A stretch of 64,000 bases of DNA from Desulfatibacillum aliphaticivorans DSM 15576 (GTDB lineage: Bacteria > Desulfobacterota > Desulfobacteria > Desulfobacterales > Desulfatibacillaceae): assembly GCF_000429905.1 (NCBI RefSeq), contig NZ_AUCT01000006.1, forward strand, positions 62,001 to 126,000. The letters run 5' to 3'. Shown piece by piece: positions 17,701 through 23,638 of the stretch; position 1 is the stretch's first letter, and each line of letters begins with the position of its first letter. The notes beneath the pieces were generated by a model. That model was given only the letters and a program-made list of their open reading frames with translations, did not search any database and had not been told where the DNA came from. The translations under genes and the position numbers were made by a program.

Positions 17701-19710
17701 TACGGATCGGCGGTCATCAACTCCTCCGGTTCAACCTTTGTGACCGACGGATACGAGGTCGGCGACATCGTGACCATCAACTCCGGTTGGGACGCCGGCG
17801 TGTACACCATTGTGGATCTCACGGAGTCTTCGATTACCCTGGATAGGGAATTGACTCAGGTTTGCGGTCCTGTGTTCACGGCGGAAGACCTTCAGACCAC
17901 GGCTGGCTCCGCGATTGTCCGCTCCAGCGACGCCACCTTTGTAAGCGACGGATTTGACGCAGGCGATGCCTTTATCATAGCCTCCGGAGCTGATCTTGGA
18001 ACCTATTCCATAGTAGAGGTCATCGACCAAACCCAGGTTCGCCTGGATGCGAATATGAGTACTACCTCGTTGGACGGCAACATAACTTACCGCGTATATC
18101 ATGCCTGCGATTCGGTGGATTTCAACGTGTACCATGTTGGTTTAACCAGCATTACCTACGTAGCCAACCATCTGTCCACGCTGGTCTCCTTTACCGTTAC
18201 CAGCAGCGACGTGACCGGCACCGACGCAGGGCCTCAGGTGCGCGACGGCAAGTGGGTGCGGGACATCATCAAGGTGGACGGAAGCGCCTCCACTGCTGTG
18301 ATCTACGCGGGAACCCAGACTGGAGTTTATCGTTCCGCCAACGGCGGCCAGACCTGGAACTTCCTGAAAGATTCCTTCGAAGGATCCACCATTAAGACCC
18401 TGGACGGAACCAAGATCGGCAATGATGAAATTGTCTACGCCGGCACCGAGGATGCAGGGCTTTGGATCTATGTGTATGACACCGTAGCCGAAACCGGAAC
18501 GTGGAATAATTACACCGACGGTTTGGATCGCGCCTTGTTGGTCACTTCGCCTGAAGCGGACGTGGATAACGTAGGCAACGGAACCTTGAGCGACATGAGC
18601 GTCACGGACGACTCGGAGACTGAGTTCTGGACCTTGACATGCAAGACCGCCAATGCGGGCGCCGGGATATTCTCCCTGGTCGGTACGGTAAGCGGCGCGC
18701 AGCCTGACGTGGATATCAGCGCAGGCGCTTACACATGCCCGTATCTGAAACTCACCCTCAATCCGGGCGCCATTGACTTTGAAGTAGGCGACACCTTTAC
18801 CTTCAATACGGTGCGCGATGACGGCAGCTCGGTCACCGACATAGTGGTGGACATGGACAATGAACTGCTTTACGCAGCAACCATCTACTATGAAGGTTCC
18901 GATGTGTACCATGAAGTCGGCAACCTGAAGGTTGTGGACATTGATCCGCTCACGGGCTTGCCTGTCGGCGACTGGAGAGATGCAACCACCGGCTTGGCTC
19001 AATTCGATCCGCCGGACGACGAGACTCTGTTCGCCATACACACCATCGCCCTTTCCAATGATCCCAATACCGGAACTCCGCAGGCGATTTTCGCAGGCGG
19101 CCAGGGCATCCATCTGTACAAGGCTGCGGACGGCGTGACCACTTCCGGCACAACGGATCTTTCCACCGGCGATGTGTACTGGGGCGCCAGCGAGAACGGC
19201 CTGGACAACACCATCATGACCAGAAGGGTCATCCTGTTCTCCGGCGAGGTAGGGTTCCAGGCGTATAATGAGGCCTCAGAGACATTGTACACCATCGGCG
19301 GCGCCAGCATAATCACGCCCACGACGACGTCCGATTGGGCGATAGTCAAGGCGGATTACGGCTCTTCCAGAACCGTGGAATTCACCTTCTACGTGCAGGA
19401 TATCAACGGCAACCCGCCCATTGTCGGCACGACAGTGATGTTGCGGACGTACAAACTGGAGGAAGGCGACTACAAAGAGATCGACACCATCACCCTGAAA
19501 ACTTACGGTGACGATTTGATCTCCGGCGGCACCTGGCGGGATCCCACGAATGAAGATACCAACGTACCCTTTATCTATACGATCAACTTCGGAGATCCTA
19601 TCGTGAAGGTGGAATTCATTCTGACGCAGAGCGCCTCGTGCAACTCCGAACCTGTGGAGTCGCCAGGGTGTAACGGCGGCAATGAAACCCTTACGTACAC
19701 CTATCGATAA
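8707..19710 (+). CDS. Giant Ig-like/BNR repeat lipoprotein (about 3,667 residues)
   Basis: Probable secreted, surface-anchored adhesin-like protein; its function is not known. I place the start at ATG 8707, not 8584, because GAGG lies eight bases upstream and the signal segment begins there (MKKFNLRSALLLMLGIIFLF, lipobox-like FFTAC), followed by a Gly/Asp linker. From about 9840 to 16070 there are roughly 18 tandem Big_1-type Ig domains, recognisable by ADG.S...TATV.D..GNPV.DGT.VTF and a closing VAG.P. BNR/propeller-like motifs occur at 16086-16180 (GGGVYKSNDGGASW) and 18300-18480 (GVYRSANGGQTW). Between these sit seven copies of an unrecognised ~60-residue repeat (16519-18080), and two more copies interrupt Ig domains near 12590 and 13180. 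It follows pilQ directly, suggesting a link to pilus or secretin function. Its codon use looks like its neighbours. Confidence 0.85.
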   Translation: MKKFNLRSALLLMLGIIFLFFTACGPGGSGESDSSGGGGDDDGGGGTTVTNPTVAGAFYGATGADITNSTALLFSNPVEADGSDGSFETEDLKAGDHTIVVATTNDAYGTSYKNFTVGSSDMELFLFMPSATLPYVEHLATEAFTLNSNTVNGEFATLTMVAQTSGVYRLLGASGLASVNKADFRVENYDVNAPLPCDLPNVDNRATGLNATLGVQAPYVLVHVSPAMLRSLGNPGTLALPNPANWTTEKVLYFDPESHTWKDTGYTIGDSVAGNMPITKGGLYGVFDESGVKPGTLRVNLDDINASSGDLILVGDQVIEVGSQDPITIYNVPQPVDGNPLQVVVLDPNGNTADATTVTVLPSGSYSWIDPITGATSGVTLSASASSVEVGGNAITLTVEVTDEYDKPVVGATVNFTTDAGTLSAASALTDADGEAQVTLSSSNQTVPTVTVGADCNGVDATDLTLSFVPGSPFQLALSSDTITLDSYGTDNADLTLVVKDQFGNIVEDGATVYFTVLDSSNATVTPSPITSDSLQTADGVVEATFSSALDPDVYSILGKYSETIVSNQVDITVVAAQAANISLQASKTTMTASGLDTCLITATVTDKYGNFVPQGTTVNFTSFSGTLSNGGVATVNSNGEASVTLTSSLYVGTETVEATVNSISEDINLTYIPGPPAHIAFERTSITAYQGSGAEIAIRCSVTDNYGPAAIGHNPVADGTTIYFYALDPNNASIGTVLSSSSATTNNGMASVNFSVPSDNPGSYTVQATYQSVEGDTPVTINVLQTEPANVSVAAASDSIVADGASHTTITATVYDQYDNLMGDGVAVTFTTTSGTLDATVGNGGTATYNTVTSGGIATVRLYSAQLVGSTTVRADVGGVTGTVDVDFVAGAPASVTVSLSTSNMVADGESTANVTALVLDANANPVPDTTVQFSVEAGGGSVVPVADTTDENGYVTVTYIASSTGGTYLITATCGQGVTGNKTMVLQDLVISSLILTAYIDGAQVTGDVPELVADGTSNISLWAELTDNAGNPVEDGTVVTFVTTQGDLTYIGAGSGGGNSVTAETYNGIAKATLTSSTTAGTTAFITATSSSLVDSMTVAFVPGAPYRIDAYANPSSIPSYTYYCPGDTARVYATVYDRTNNLVADGTEVVFSIDRGWIWDDYPLCPEDGYYTVVASKTEVTANGVAKIGVLGNNTGTIETGTVNVCVDGLCYEDPTRPAPDNRGVQISYGSTGASSGLPTRIVLSVDTDALFIAGSGKAESCIITAVVYDETGDPIQDNYSAGDGLISATERTFQSASASFITSGYDAGDYLVISSGEYAGSYEIVSVDSEHQVTLNTGANPFGSTETGVSFTAYILNNIEFKILNGPNNQENIDGNEGVGATSLKSTSSGIAYATFNSGYSPGPVSIQVTCTQGGQSAVATYSDIVIGAGNPSVVNLYPHNEINSSSGANSIRQLDAVVTDKFGSPVPNGTAVYFGLLDEITVSGAGFTVSDSGARSQVVVAEDVSNVNAGDTFYVGDEASDYNGGYTIYSVSPPNTIVLDKQIDAGVSADNYIIGYAEYGNISGSQITGNGGVSGVAVNTILFPTYTAGNKMVYIYALAYGADSSGNSVPVYDTWSGYYSPSRTIGSVLVTAGSTSLIANGTAETMITAEIFDSTGATVADGVTVTFTSQSGTLSDATADTVNGEATVTLTSPTTAGVDNITACIQGVCGDLDVTYVAGQVSTLSLSLTPSNLTADGESTSVVEVVARDANFNLVDGVTVSFTADYGTLSSGAAQTDSQGYATVTFTAPSSVPAGSQAVVTAKTSNGTTATGNIALVAASVETVELASGVSEIVANGASSALVTATVLDNNENAVPDGTIVTFTTSAGTLNDSTSTTPVANQTSYDVTTVNGVAKVLLYSATNLGTATVNAVAGGIGDSISIAFIPGPPAKVSVSATPSSLTADGASQSLIKATVLDANDNPVADGETITFSVTQDGGSLDSLTRQTVGGIASVTYTAPASVPGAQVRVYASSTSGDSGNVIIELTGPSIASVSLEVDPTSLPADGSSTATIFATITLSGGGAAPDGTTVNFEIFSGGGQLSATSATTSGGIAQVELTADSNAGTAVIKAECGGRTAEVDVEYEPGSVSVSVEQNSLLGTGEETTEIRVLLAKADGSVITVPQTVTFTLSDLSMGQLSHTTGNTSAPDFDEFNSCIFTGGTKGGTVEVIAKWTTSGVEVTGSAIIDIQPPPAFLQLASGYPLPASINIKGTGGQTTSQLVFNVLDSVGDLVADGYIIDFAIGDGAGGGEQVIPTTALTSSGQVGTILQSGWASGTVNVKATYHHDRTVNISASKVTITNGPPVGEGLNMSPEYNNISGIKITQLEDLMQVTANDKYNNRIPEGSAIFFATYGTGGMLASGSAFTDGEGKASDTLISTASAPTQGWVSVTAEATNGGRTTQVTSMAFSPTSPDTNMYIGTNGGGVYKSNDGGASWTNVSIPSGISTRQRAWLDPYVNDVCVDPDDANTVFAATGYNGDGALYRSLSGGNEWNSNNSEEVFGSFNKNSEVTSVLCDGGGSDWVWVGTQSNGLWYTLDGSAEPNITWAQAGLSSAIKSFSADDGVTANGSDILTSASATFQTNEFGAGDTVVISTGDDAGTYTVASVVSETEIQLNTALNHDTSAGAVTTGGASVQAGSAVLVDGEATFDASGFEAGDTITVFGGNDAGTYTIQNVDSETQLTLDADFTTSVGDVMDGSDGQQVSGQVVFTSATAKFVDEGFAANDRLIITSGDDIGMYMINTVVDNNTVYLDKAFTSTYADPVTGNDAQTAAGSATITLPNTDLYDVIEAGYYVALTSGNDLGAYTVNSLASASSLVLNSNMTTAANDVDYMLFYGKANPDQNNNGIYRKNGSNQVVFYSDTASFLTDGFKANDILLIESGTHTGAYYILGVLSEKTLLLQENVAGAVAEETGLNYTLFHNENSVSYKTYHRQSGYSTGSDNSYWSNVTNGFSVYGSAVINSSGSTFVTDGYEVGDIVTINSGWDAGVYTIVDLTESSITLDRELTQVCGPVFTAEDLQTTAGSAIVRSSDATFVSDGFDAGDAFIIASGADLGTYSIVEVIDQTQVRLDANMSTTSLDGNITYRVYHACDSVDFNVYHVGLTSITYVANHLSTLVSFTVTSSDVTGTDAGPQVRDGKWVRDIIKVDGSASTAVIYAGTQTGVYRSANGGQTWNFLKDSFEGSTIKTLDGTKIGNDEIVYAGTEDAGLWIYVYDTVAETGTWNNYTDGLDRALLVTSPEADVDNVGNGTLSDMSVTDDSETEFWTLTCKTANAGAGIFSLVGTVSGAQPDVDISAGAYTCPYLKLTLNPGAIDFEVGDTFTFNTVRDDGSSVTDIVVDMDNELLYAATIYYEGSDVYHEVGNLKVVDIDPLTGLPVGDWRDATTGLAQFDPPDDETLFAIHTIALSNDPNTGTPQAIFAGGQGIHLYKAADGVTTSGTTDLSTGDVYWGASENGLDNTIMTRRVILFSGEVGFQAYNEASETLYTIGGASIITPTTTSDWAIVKADYGSSRTVEFTFYVQDINGNPPIVGTTVMLRTYKLEEGDYKEIDTITLKTYGDDLISGGTWRDPTNEDTNVPFIYTINFGDPIVKVEFILTQSASCNSEPVESPGCNGGNETLTYTYR
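16519..18080 (+). repeat. Seven tandem copies of an unrecognised ~60-residue protein repeat
   Basis: Repeat units within the giant lipoprotein begin near 16519, 16720, 16930, 17140, 17390, 17700 and 17890. Each follows the plan G-S-A-x-(V/I)-x(5)-A-T-F-x(4)-G-(F/Y)-x-A-G-D-x(2)-x-I-x-S-G-x-D-x-G-x-Y-x-I-x(2)-V-x(4)-x-(V/I)-x-L-(D/N). Examples: SGFEAGDTITVFGGNDAGTY, TDGYEVGDIVTINSGWDAGV, SDGFDAGDAFIIASGADLGT. Predicted all-beta. The copies are diverged in DNA, so this is an old protein repeat and not a recent tandem duplication. Confidence 0.8.
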
Positions 19711-19716
19711 ACCTGC

Positions 19717-19751
19717 AACCCATCGGTCTCCCGCAAGGGAGGCCGATGGTT
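19717..19751 (+). terminator. Strong GNRA-capped hairpin between the giant gene and the LysM gene
   Basis: A stem of about 13 bp, CATCGGTCTCCC with GGGAGGCCGATG plus flanking AACC/GGTT, is closed by the tetraloop GCAA (19733-19736). No T-run follows, so it may attenuate, stabilise or process the transcript rather than end it fully. Confidence 0.55.
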
Positions 19752-19801
19752 CCATAGCAAAATGCGGCAGTTAATCGTTTTTCATCCATAGGGAACGGCT
19801 T

Positions 19802-20863
19802 ATGAGTATAAACCCCACTAAAATTGGTGTAGTTGTTATCCTGGCCTGCGTCCTCGCGTTCTGCGGACAGGCCTTTTCCCAAGACGAAGGGGAATATATC
19901 GGTTGGCGCCAGGGGCTGGAGTATACGGTCCAGGAAGGCGACACCCTGTGGGATATCTCGGAAAAATTCTTCGACACTCCGGCCATGTGGCCGGAAGTAT
20001 GGAAGCAAAATCCTCATATCAAGAATCCACATTGGATTGAGCCCGGAACGGTCATCAATATTTATGTGGAAGACGGTATGACTTACATTCCCAAGGAGGA
20101 GCCTCCTCCGCCCGAGCCGGAGCCCGAGCCGGAGCCGGTGGTGGAAGAACCGCCTCCCCCTCCGCCGGCTTATTGGTATCCAGCCATAGAAAAGGCCGGA
20201 TTCATCAGAAAACCGGAATTGGATTCCTTGGGGGAAATCAGGAAAACCCAGGACGGCAGGGAAATGGCTGGCACAGGCGCCGCCATCTATGTTTCCTTAA
20301 ATACGGACGACCAATATGCGGAAGGTGATCGTTTCACCATCTGGCGTCCTTTGGACAAGGTTAAGGATCCCTTTAACGGAAAGTTCCGTAAAGCCACCAT
20401 TGGAACGCAACATTGGATTCTTGGCGAGGCTGTCTGCACCCACATATCCAATGGAACCATGAAAGCGGTCATCGAAAAAACCTACCGCTCAATCATGGTC
20501 GGCGATCAATTGATGCCTTATCGCCACCTTCCTTCCAACATAGTCATTCAGCCTGGAGTTCCCGGCATGGAAGGCAGGATTGTGATGGAGGAAAACAACT
20601 CGGGGATTTTCGGAGCCGGTGACGTGGTTTTCGTTAATAAAGGAACGGATGACGGCTTAGAAGAAGGCCAGATGTACTCGCTTTATCATGATCAGAATGT
20701 CAAATCAGACTTATTTGAGGATGACGGCCTGTTTCAGGAGTCCTTGGGCAAGATAATCGTGCTGATAGCCCAGAGCAACAACTCCACGGTGCTTATCACC
20801 GAAAGCAAAGAGGACTTCAACGTCGGAACCGTATTCAGGACCCAACAGTTGATTGATCGCTAA
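19802..20863 (+). CDS. Secreted LysM-domain protein
   Basis: Periplasmic peptidoglycan-binding protein. A Sec signal peptide covers about residues 1-27 (ending GQAFSQ). One LysM domain sits at about residues 41-88 (YTVQEGDTLWDISEKFFDTP through IEPGTVINIYV), then a Pro/Glu-rich rigid spacer (about 100-122). The remaining ~230-residue domain has no motif I recognise, though its GDRFTIWRP and VGTVFRT stretches suggest beta structure. AGGGA eight bases before the ATG supports the start. LysM proteins near pil genes (for example FimV/TsaP types) help assemble or anchor the secretin in the wall; that role here is inference from position. A good terminator follows. Confidence 0.8.
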   Translation: MSINPTKIGVVVILACVLAFCGQAFSQDEGEYIGWRQGLEYTVQEGDTLWDISEKFFDTPAMWPEVWKQNPHIKNPHWIEPGTVINIYVEDGMTYIPKEEPPPPEPEPEPEPVVEEPPPPPPAYWYPAIEKAGFIRKPELDSLGEIRKTQDGREMAGTGAAIYVSLNTDDQYAEGDRFTIWRPLDKVKDPFNGKFRKATIGTQHWILGEAVCTHISNGTMKAVIEKTYRSIMVGDQLMPYRHLPSNIVIQPGVPGMEGRIVMEENNSGIFGAGDVVFVNKGTDDGLEEGQMYSLYHDQNVKSDLFEDDGLFQESLGKIIVLIAQSNNSTVLITESKEDFNVGTVFRTQQLIDR

Positions 20864-20886
20864 TAGGCGATTCCGCCATGATTTTC

Positions 20887-20920
20887 AAAAGCCCTTTCCG
20901 ACCCAGGAAAGGGCTTTTTT
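20887..20920 (+). terminator. Rho-independent terminator after the LysM gene
   Basis: AAAAGCCCTTTCC (20887-20899), loop GACCCA, then GGAAAGGGCTTTTTT (20906-20920). A 12-13 bp stem with a T-run is a textbook terminator that ends the pil/giant-protein/LysM transcription unit. Confidence 0.9.
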
Positions 20921-20952
20921 AATCTTATCTGCAAAATGCAAATTAGGCTGCC

Positions 20953-21780
20953 ATGAAAACCAATCTGACCATCATTCTATATAGCCTGATTTTGATCACG
21001 GCTGCATTATCCCCTGTTTTGGCCTGCGGCGATGATATGGACGCAGCCATTCGAAACGGGGATTTGCAAGGAGTCTTTCGGCTTCTTGAAAGCGGATGCA
21101 ATATAGAATCTCCGAACGAGGCGGGAGATTCGGCCCTGCTCCAGGCCTGTTTGGCGGATCAGGAGGAAATCGCCCTTGCGCTCATTGACAAAGGCGCAAA
21201 CGTCAATGTGCAGCCCCAAAGGCATGGTTTAACGCCGCTGATGATCGCCTCCGTCAAAGGCATGGAACAGGCTGTGCAATCCTTGATTTCTTCCGGCGCG
21301 GCTGTTAACGCTCAAGGGCTTAGGGGCCAGACGCCCTTGTATTTTAGCGTTTTTTCCAAAAATCCCAGGATCGTACAATTGTTGTTGGAGGCTGGCGCAG
21401 ACCCGAACCTGAACGACGAGCTTAATCAGGCGCCGCTGTTTTTCGCCGCCAACGCCGGGCAGGTGGAAATGGTGAAGATGCTGTTGGAATATGGAGCGAA
21501 CGTCAACAATAGGGGAGGGGGCTTGGAGCAGGACGCCTTGATGGCCGCCTCGATACAAGGGAATTATGAAATCGCCAAGCTGCTGCTGGAAAAGGACGCC
21601 AAATTTCATATCCCGGATAAACAAGGCATGACCGCTCTCAAGTTCGCCAGCCAGTTGGGCCATACCGATATCGTCAACCTGTTTCTCGCCCGCTACGCCC
21701 ACCCGTTGCTGCCGCCCTTTGTCGAGTCCATGAAGGAAAAGCAGAGCGCCGTGGAGGAGCGGAAAGCCATACAAGAATAA
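20953..21780 (+). CDS. Ankyrin-repeat lipoprotein
   Basis: A 275-residue secreted protein made of ankyrin repeats. The signal segment ends in a plausible lipobox VLAC with Cys25. From about residue 30 to 245 there are six to seven ~33-residue ankyrin units with the usual G.TPL..A...G....V..LL..GA.VN pattern (DSALLQACLADQEEIALALI, GLTPLMIASVKGMEQAVQSL, and so on). The tail is charged and helical. Ankyrins bind protein partners; the partner is unknown. It lies just beyond the LysM terminator and is convergent with radC, so it may have its own promoter in the 30-bp gap or be read through. Confidence 0.82.
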   Translation: MKTNLTIILYSLILITAALSPVLACGDDMDAAIRNGDLQGVFRLLESGCNIESPNEAGDSALLQACLADQEEIALALIDKGANVNVQPQRHGLTPLMIASVKGMEQAVQSLISSGAAVNAQGLRGQTPLYFSVFSKNPRIVQLLLEAGADPNLNDELNQAPLFFAANAGQVEMVKMLLEYGANVNNRGGGLEQDALMAASIQGNYEIAKLLLEKDAKFHIPDKQGMTALKFASQLGHTDIVNLFLARYAHPLLPPFVESMKEKQSAVEERKAIQE

Positions 21781-21794
21781 GGTCGTTTTCCGGA

Positions 21795-22592
21795 TTAGGT
21801 GAATTTTTTTCTGGAGGCGTCATATTCCCTGGCGAAGCGTTCCAGGTAACCGTGATCTGCAAAGGAGTAGTACTCGCCTTGTTTTCCTATGATCAAATGC
21901 TCCAGCAGGTGAATCTCCACGGAACGGAACGCCGTGAACAAGGTGTAGGTCAGTTGTATGTCGTTTTTGGAAGGCTTTGTGTTGCCTGATGGGTGGTTAT
22001 GGGCCAGCAACACGGCGGAGGCGCCGGTTTTTAAGGCTTTGTCTATCAACTCCCTGGTGTAAACATGGCTTGCATTCAGGCTGCCTTCAAAAGGGGTTTC
22101 CATGTTCAGGATGCGGTTTTGGACGTCCAGGTACACAATGAAAAAACATTCGTTTTTTTTTGTTTTCGAACTGAAAGTTAAGCAGGTTGTAAAGCTCTTC
22201 CGATGAGCTGACCGCCTCTTGCAAGGAGGCCAGAACGGCTTCGGACTCCAGGTGCTTTTTGGCGACCGCACGCATGAGGAGAATGCCGAGGATATTTGCA
22301 GGGCCAAGGCTTTGACCTTTTGCAGATCGTCTGTGTCAGCGGCCAGGACGGCTTTTAAGGACCCAACATGGTCAACGGCTGCTTTTGCCTGCTGCTTGCA
22401 GTCCTTCCTGGGGGTCGCCAGGGTCAAAAGCAGTTCAACCACTTCGTAATCCAAAAAGCCGTCCAGCCCATTTTGTAAAAAGCGCTCCCGCAGCCTGCCT
22501 CGATGCCCCTCTCCGGGGTTGACCGCGCGCAGCTTGGGGACTGCTTCGTTTAGCGTTTCAGGTGGAGATCCCTCTTGTTCCCATTTAGCCAT
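21795..22592 (-). CDS. radC: RadC-type JAMM/JAB protein with an internal out-of-frame segment
   Basis: RadC family (often called DNA repair protein; real role unsettled). The N-terminal HhH-like half (HRGRLRERFLQNGLDGFLDY..ELLLTLATPRKD) and the C-terminal JAMM metalloprotease core are intact, including the zinc motif HNHPSGNTKPSKND and LLEHLIIG. Between them about 48 codons read as unrelated low-similarity sequence. A second frame (22160-22305) instead gives the expected family sequence (ANILGILLMRAVAKKHLESE). It follows from one missing G near 22305 and one extra A in a nine-A tract (T-run at 22153-22161 on the plus strand). The two shifts cancel, so the frame stays open overall. Start codon overlaps the gpsA stop. 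Confidence 0.82.
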   Translation of the reverse strand: MAKWEQEGSPPETLNEAVPKLRAVNPGEGHRGRLRERFLQNGLDGFLDYEVVELLLTLATPRKDCKQQAKAAVDHVGSLKAVLAADTDDLQKVKALALQISSAFSSCVRSPKSTWSPKPFWPPCKRRSAHRKSFTTCLTFSSKTKKNECFFIVYLDVQNRILNMETPFEGSLNASHVYTRELIDKALKTGASAVLLAHNHPSGNTKPSKNDIQLTYTLFTAFRSVEIHLLEHLIIGKQGEYYSFADHGYLERFAREYDASRKKFT

Positions 22593-23631
22593 ACTGGTCG
22601 TCGTGTTCGTCGCGCAGCTTTCGGGTCATGAGATTAAACAAGGCCTTGGCCGGGTCTTCGTCTTCGTACAATACCTTATAGGTTTGCTCCACAATGGGCA
22701 TTTCCACATCCAATTCGATGGACAGATTGTAGACGGACTTGGAGGAGCGCACCCCTTCAGCCACCATTCGCATTTTCGAGAGGATTTCCTTCCTTTTCAT
22801 GCCCTGGCCGATTTTCTTGCCAAAGGTGTAATTGCGCGAGAGATCCGCGGTGCAGGTAAGAACAAGGTCCCCCACGCCGGCGAGGCCGCTGAAGGTTTTT
22901 TGCTTGGCGCCCATGGCGCGGCCCAGCCTGCGCATTTCGTTCAACCCTCGGGTGATGAGCGCGGCCCGGGTGTTGGCGCCGAAACCCAGGCCTTCGCAAA
23001 TGCCGGATGCAATGGCCATGACGTTTTTCACCGCTCCGCCCACTTCCACGCCCAACAGGTCCGTATTGGTGTATACCCTAAAATAAGGCGTTGCGAACGC
23101 CTCTTGGACCGTCAGCGCCACGTCCGGGTCCGAGGCGGCCACCGTAACCACCGTGGGCATGCCCCTAGCCACTTCCTTGGCGAAGCTGGGCCCGGAAATA
23201 ACGCATATATTCTCCTGGGGAACATGAGTCAGGGTTTCCCGCAGAATGCCGGACATGGTCAGGCGCGTGCCGATTTCAATGCCCTTGGTGGCGGAAACCA
23301 CCAGGGTTTCGGGCTTGATGAAGGGCTTCATTTTCAGCGCGGTTTCCCTCAGCCATTCCGAGGGAACCACGCTGACGATCATGTCCTTGTCTTTCAGGGC
23401 TTCTTCCAGATTCAGGGAAGGCGTGATGTTTTCGGACAATTTGATGTCCGGCAAAAACACCTTGTTTTCCCGCTCCTTGGCTATGGACTCGGCGACTTCT
23501 TCCTCCAAAACCCATAAGGAGGTCTTATAGCCCTTGGACGCCAGTAACTGGGCCAGGGCCGTGCCCCAGCTTCCTCCGCCAACAACAGCAACCTGCAACT
23601 CGTCTATGCTTTTGTTGAGAGTATATGCCAT
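22585..23631 (-). CDS. gpsA: Glycerol-3-phosphate dehydrogenase [NAD(P)+]
   Basis: Reduces dihydroxyacetone phosphate to sn-glycerol-3-phosphate, the backbone of membrane phospholipids. Length 348 is typical. The nucleotide-binding fold starts at residue about 14 (VVGGGSWGTALAQLLASKGY). The catalytic lysine region is VGGAVKNVMAIASGICEGLG and the substrate-binding NTRAALITRGLNEM follows; the conserved FSGLAGVGDLVLTCT is also present. The C-terminus is a little extended (LMTRKLRDEHDDQYG). Its ribosome binding site GAGGAG lies inside the last codons of gyrA, and its stop overlaps radC, so the three are co-transcribed. Confidence 0.95.
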   Translation of the reverse strand: MAYTLNKSIDELQVAVVGGGSWGTALAQLLASKGYKTSLWVLEEEVAESIAKERENKVFLPDIKLSENITPSLNLEEALKDKDMIVSVVPSEWLRETALKMKPFIKPETLVVSATKGIEIGTRLTMSGILRETLTHVPQENICVISGPSFAKEVARGMPTVVTVAASDPDVALTVQEAFATPYFRVYTNTDLLGVEVGGAVKNVMAIASGICEGLGFGANTRAALITRGLNEMRRLGRAMGAKQKTFSGLAGVGDLVLTCTADLSRNYTFGKKIGQGMKRKEILSKMRMVAEGVRSSKSVYNLSIELDVEMPIVEQTYKVLYEDEDPAKALFNLMTRKLRDEHDDQYG

Positions 23632-23638
23632 GCGATTG

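Noticed and set aside
16519..18080. Periodic similarity considered as CRISPR or tandem DNA repeats
   Set aside because: Similarity is at protein level only, units are unequal in length and there are no conserved DNA repeats with unique spacers.
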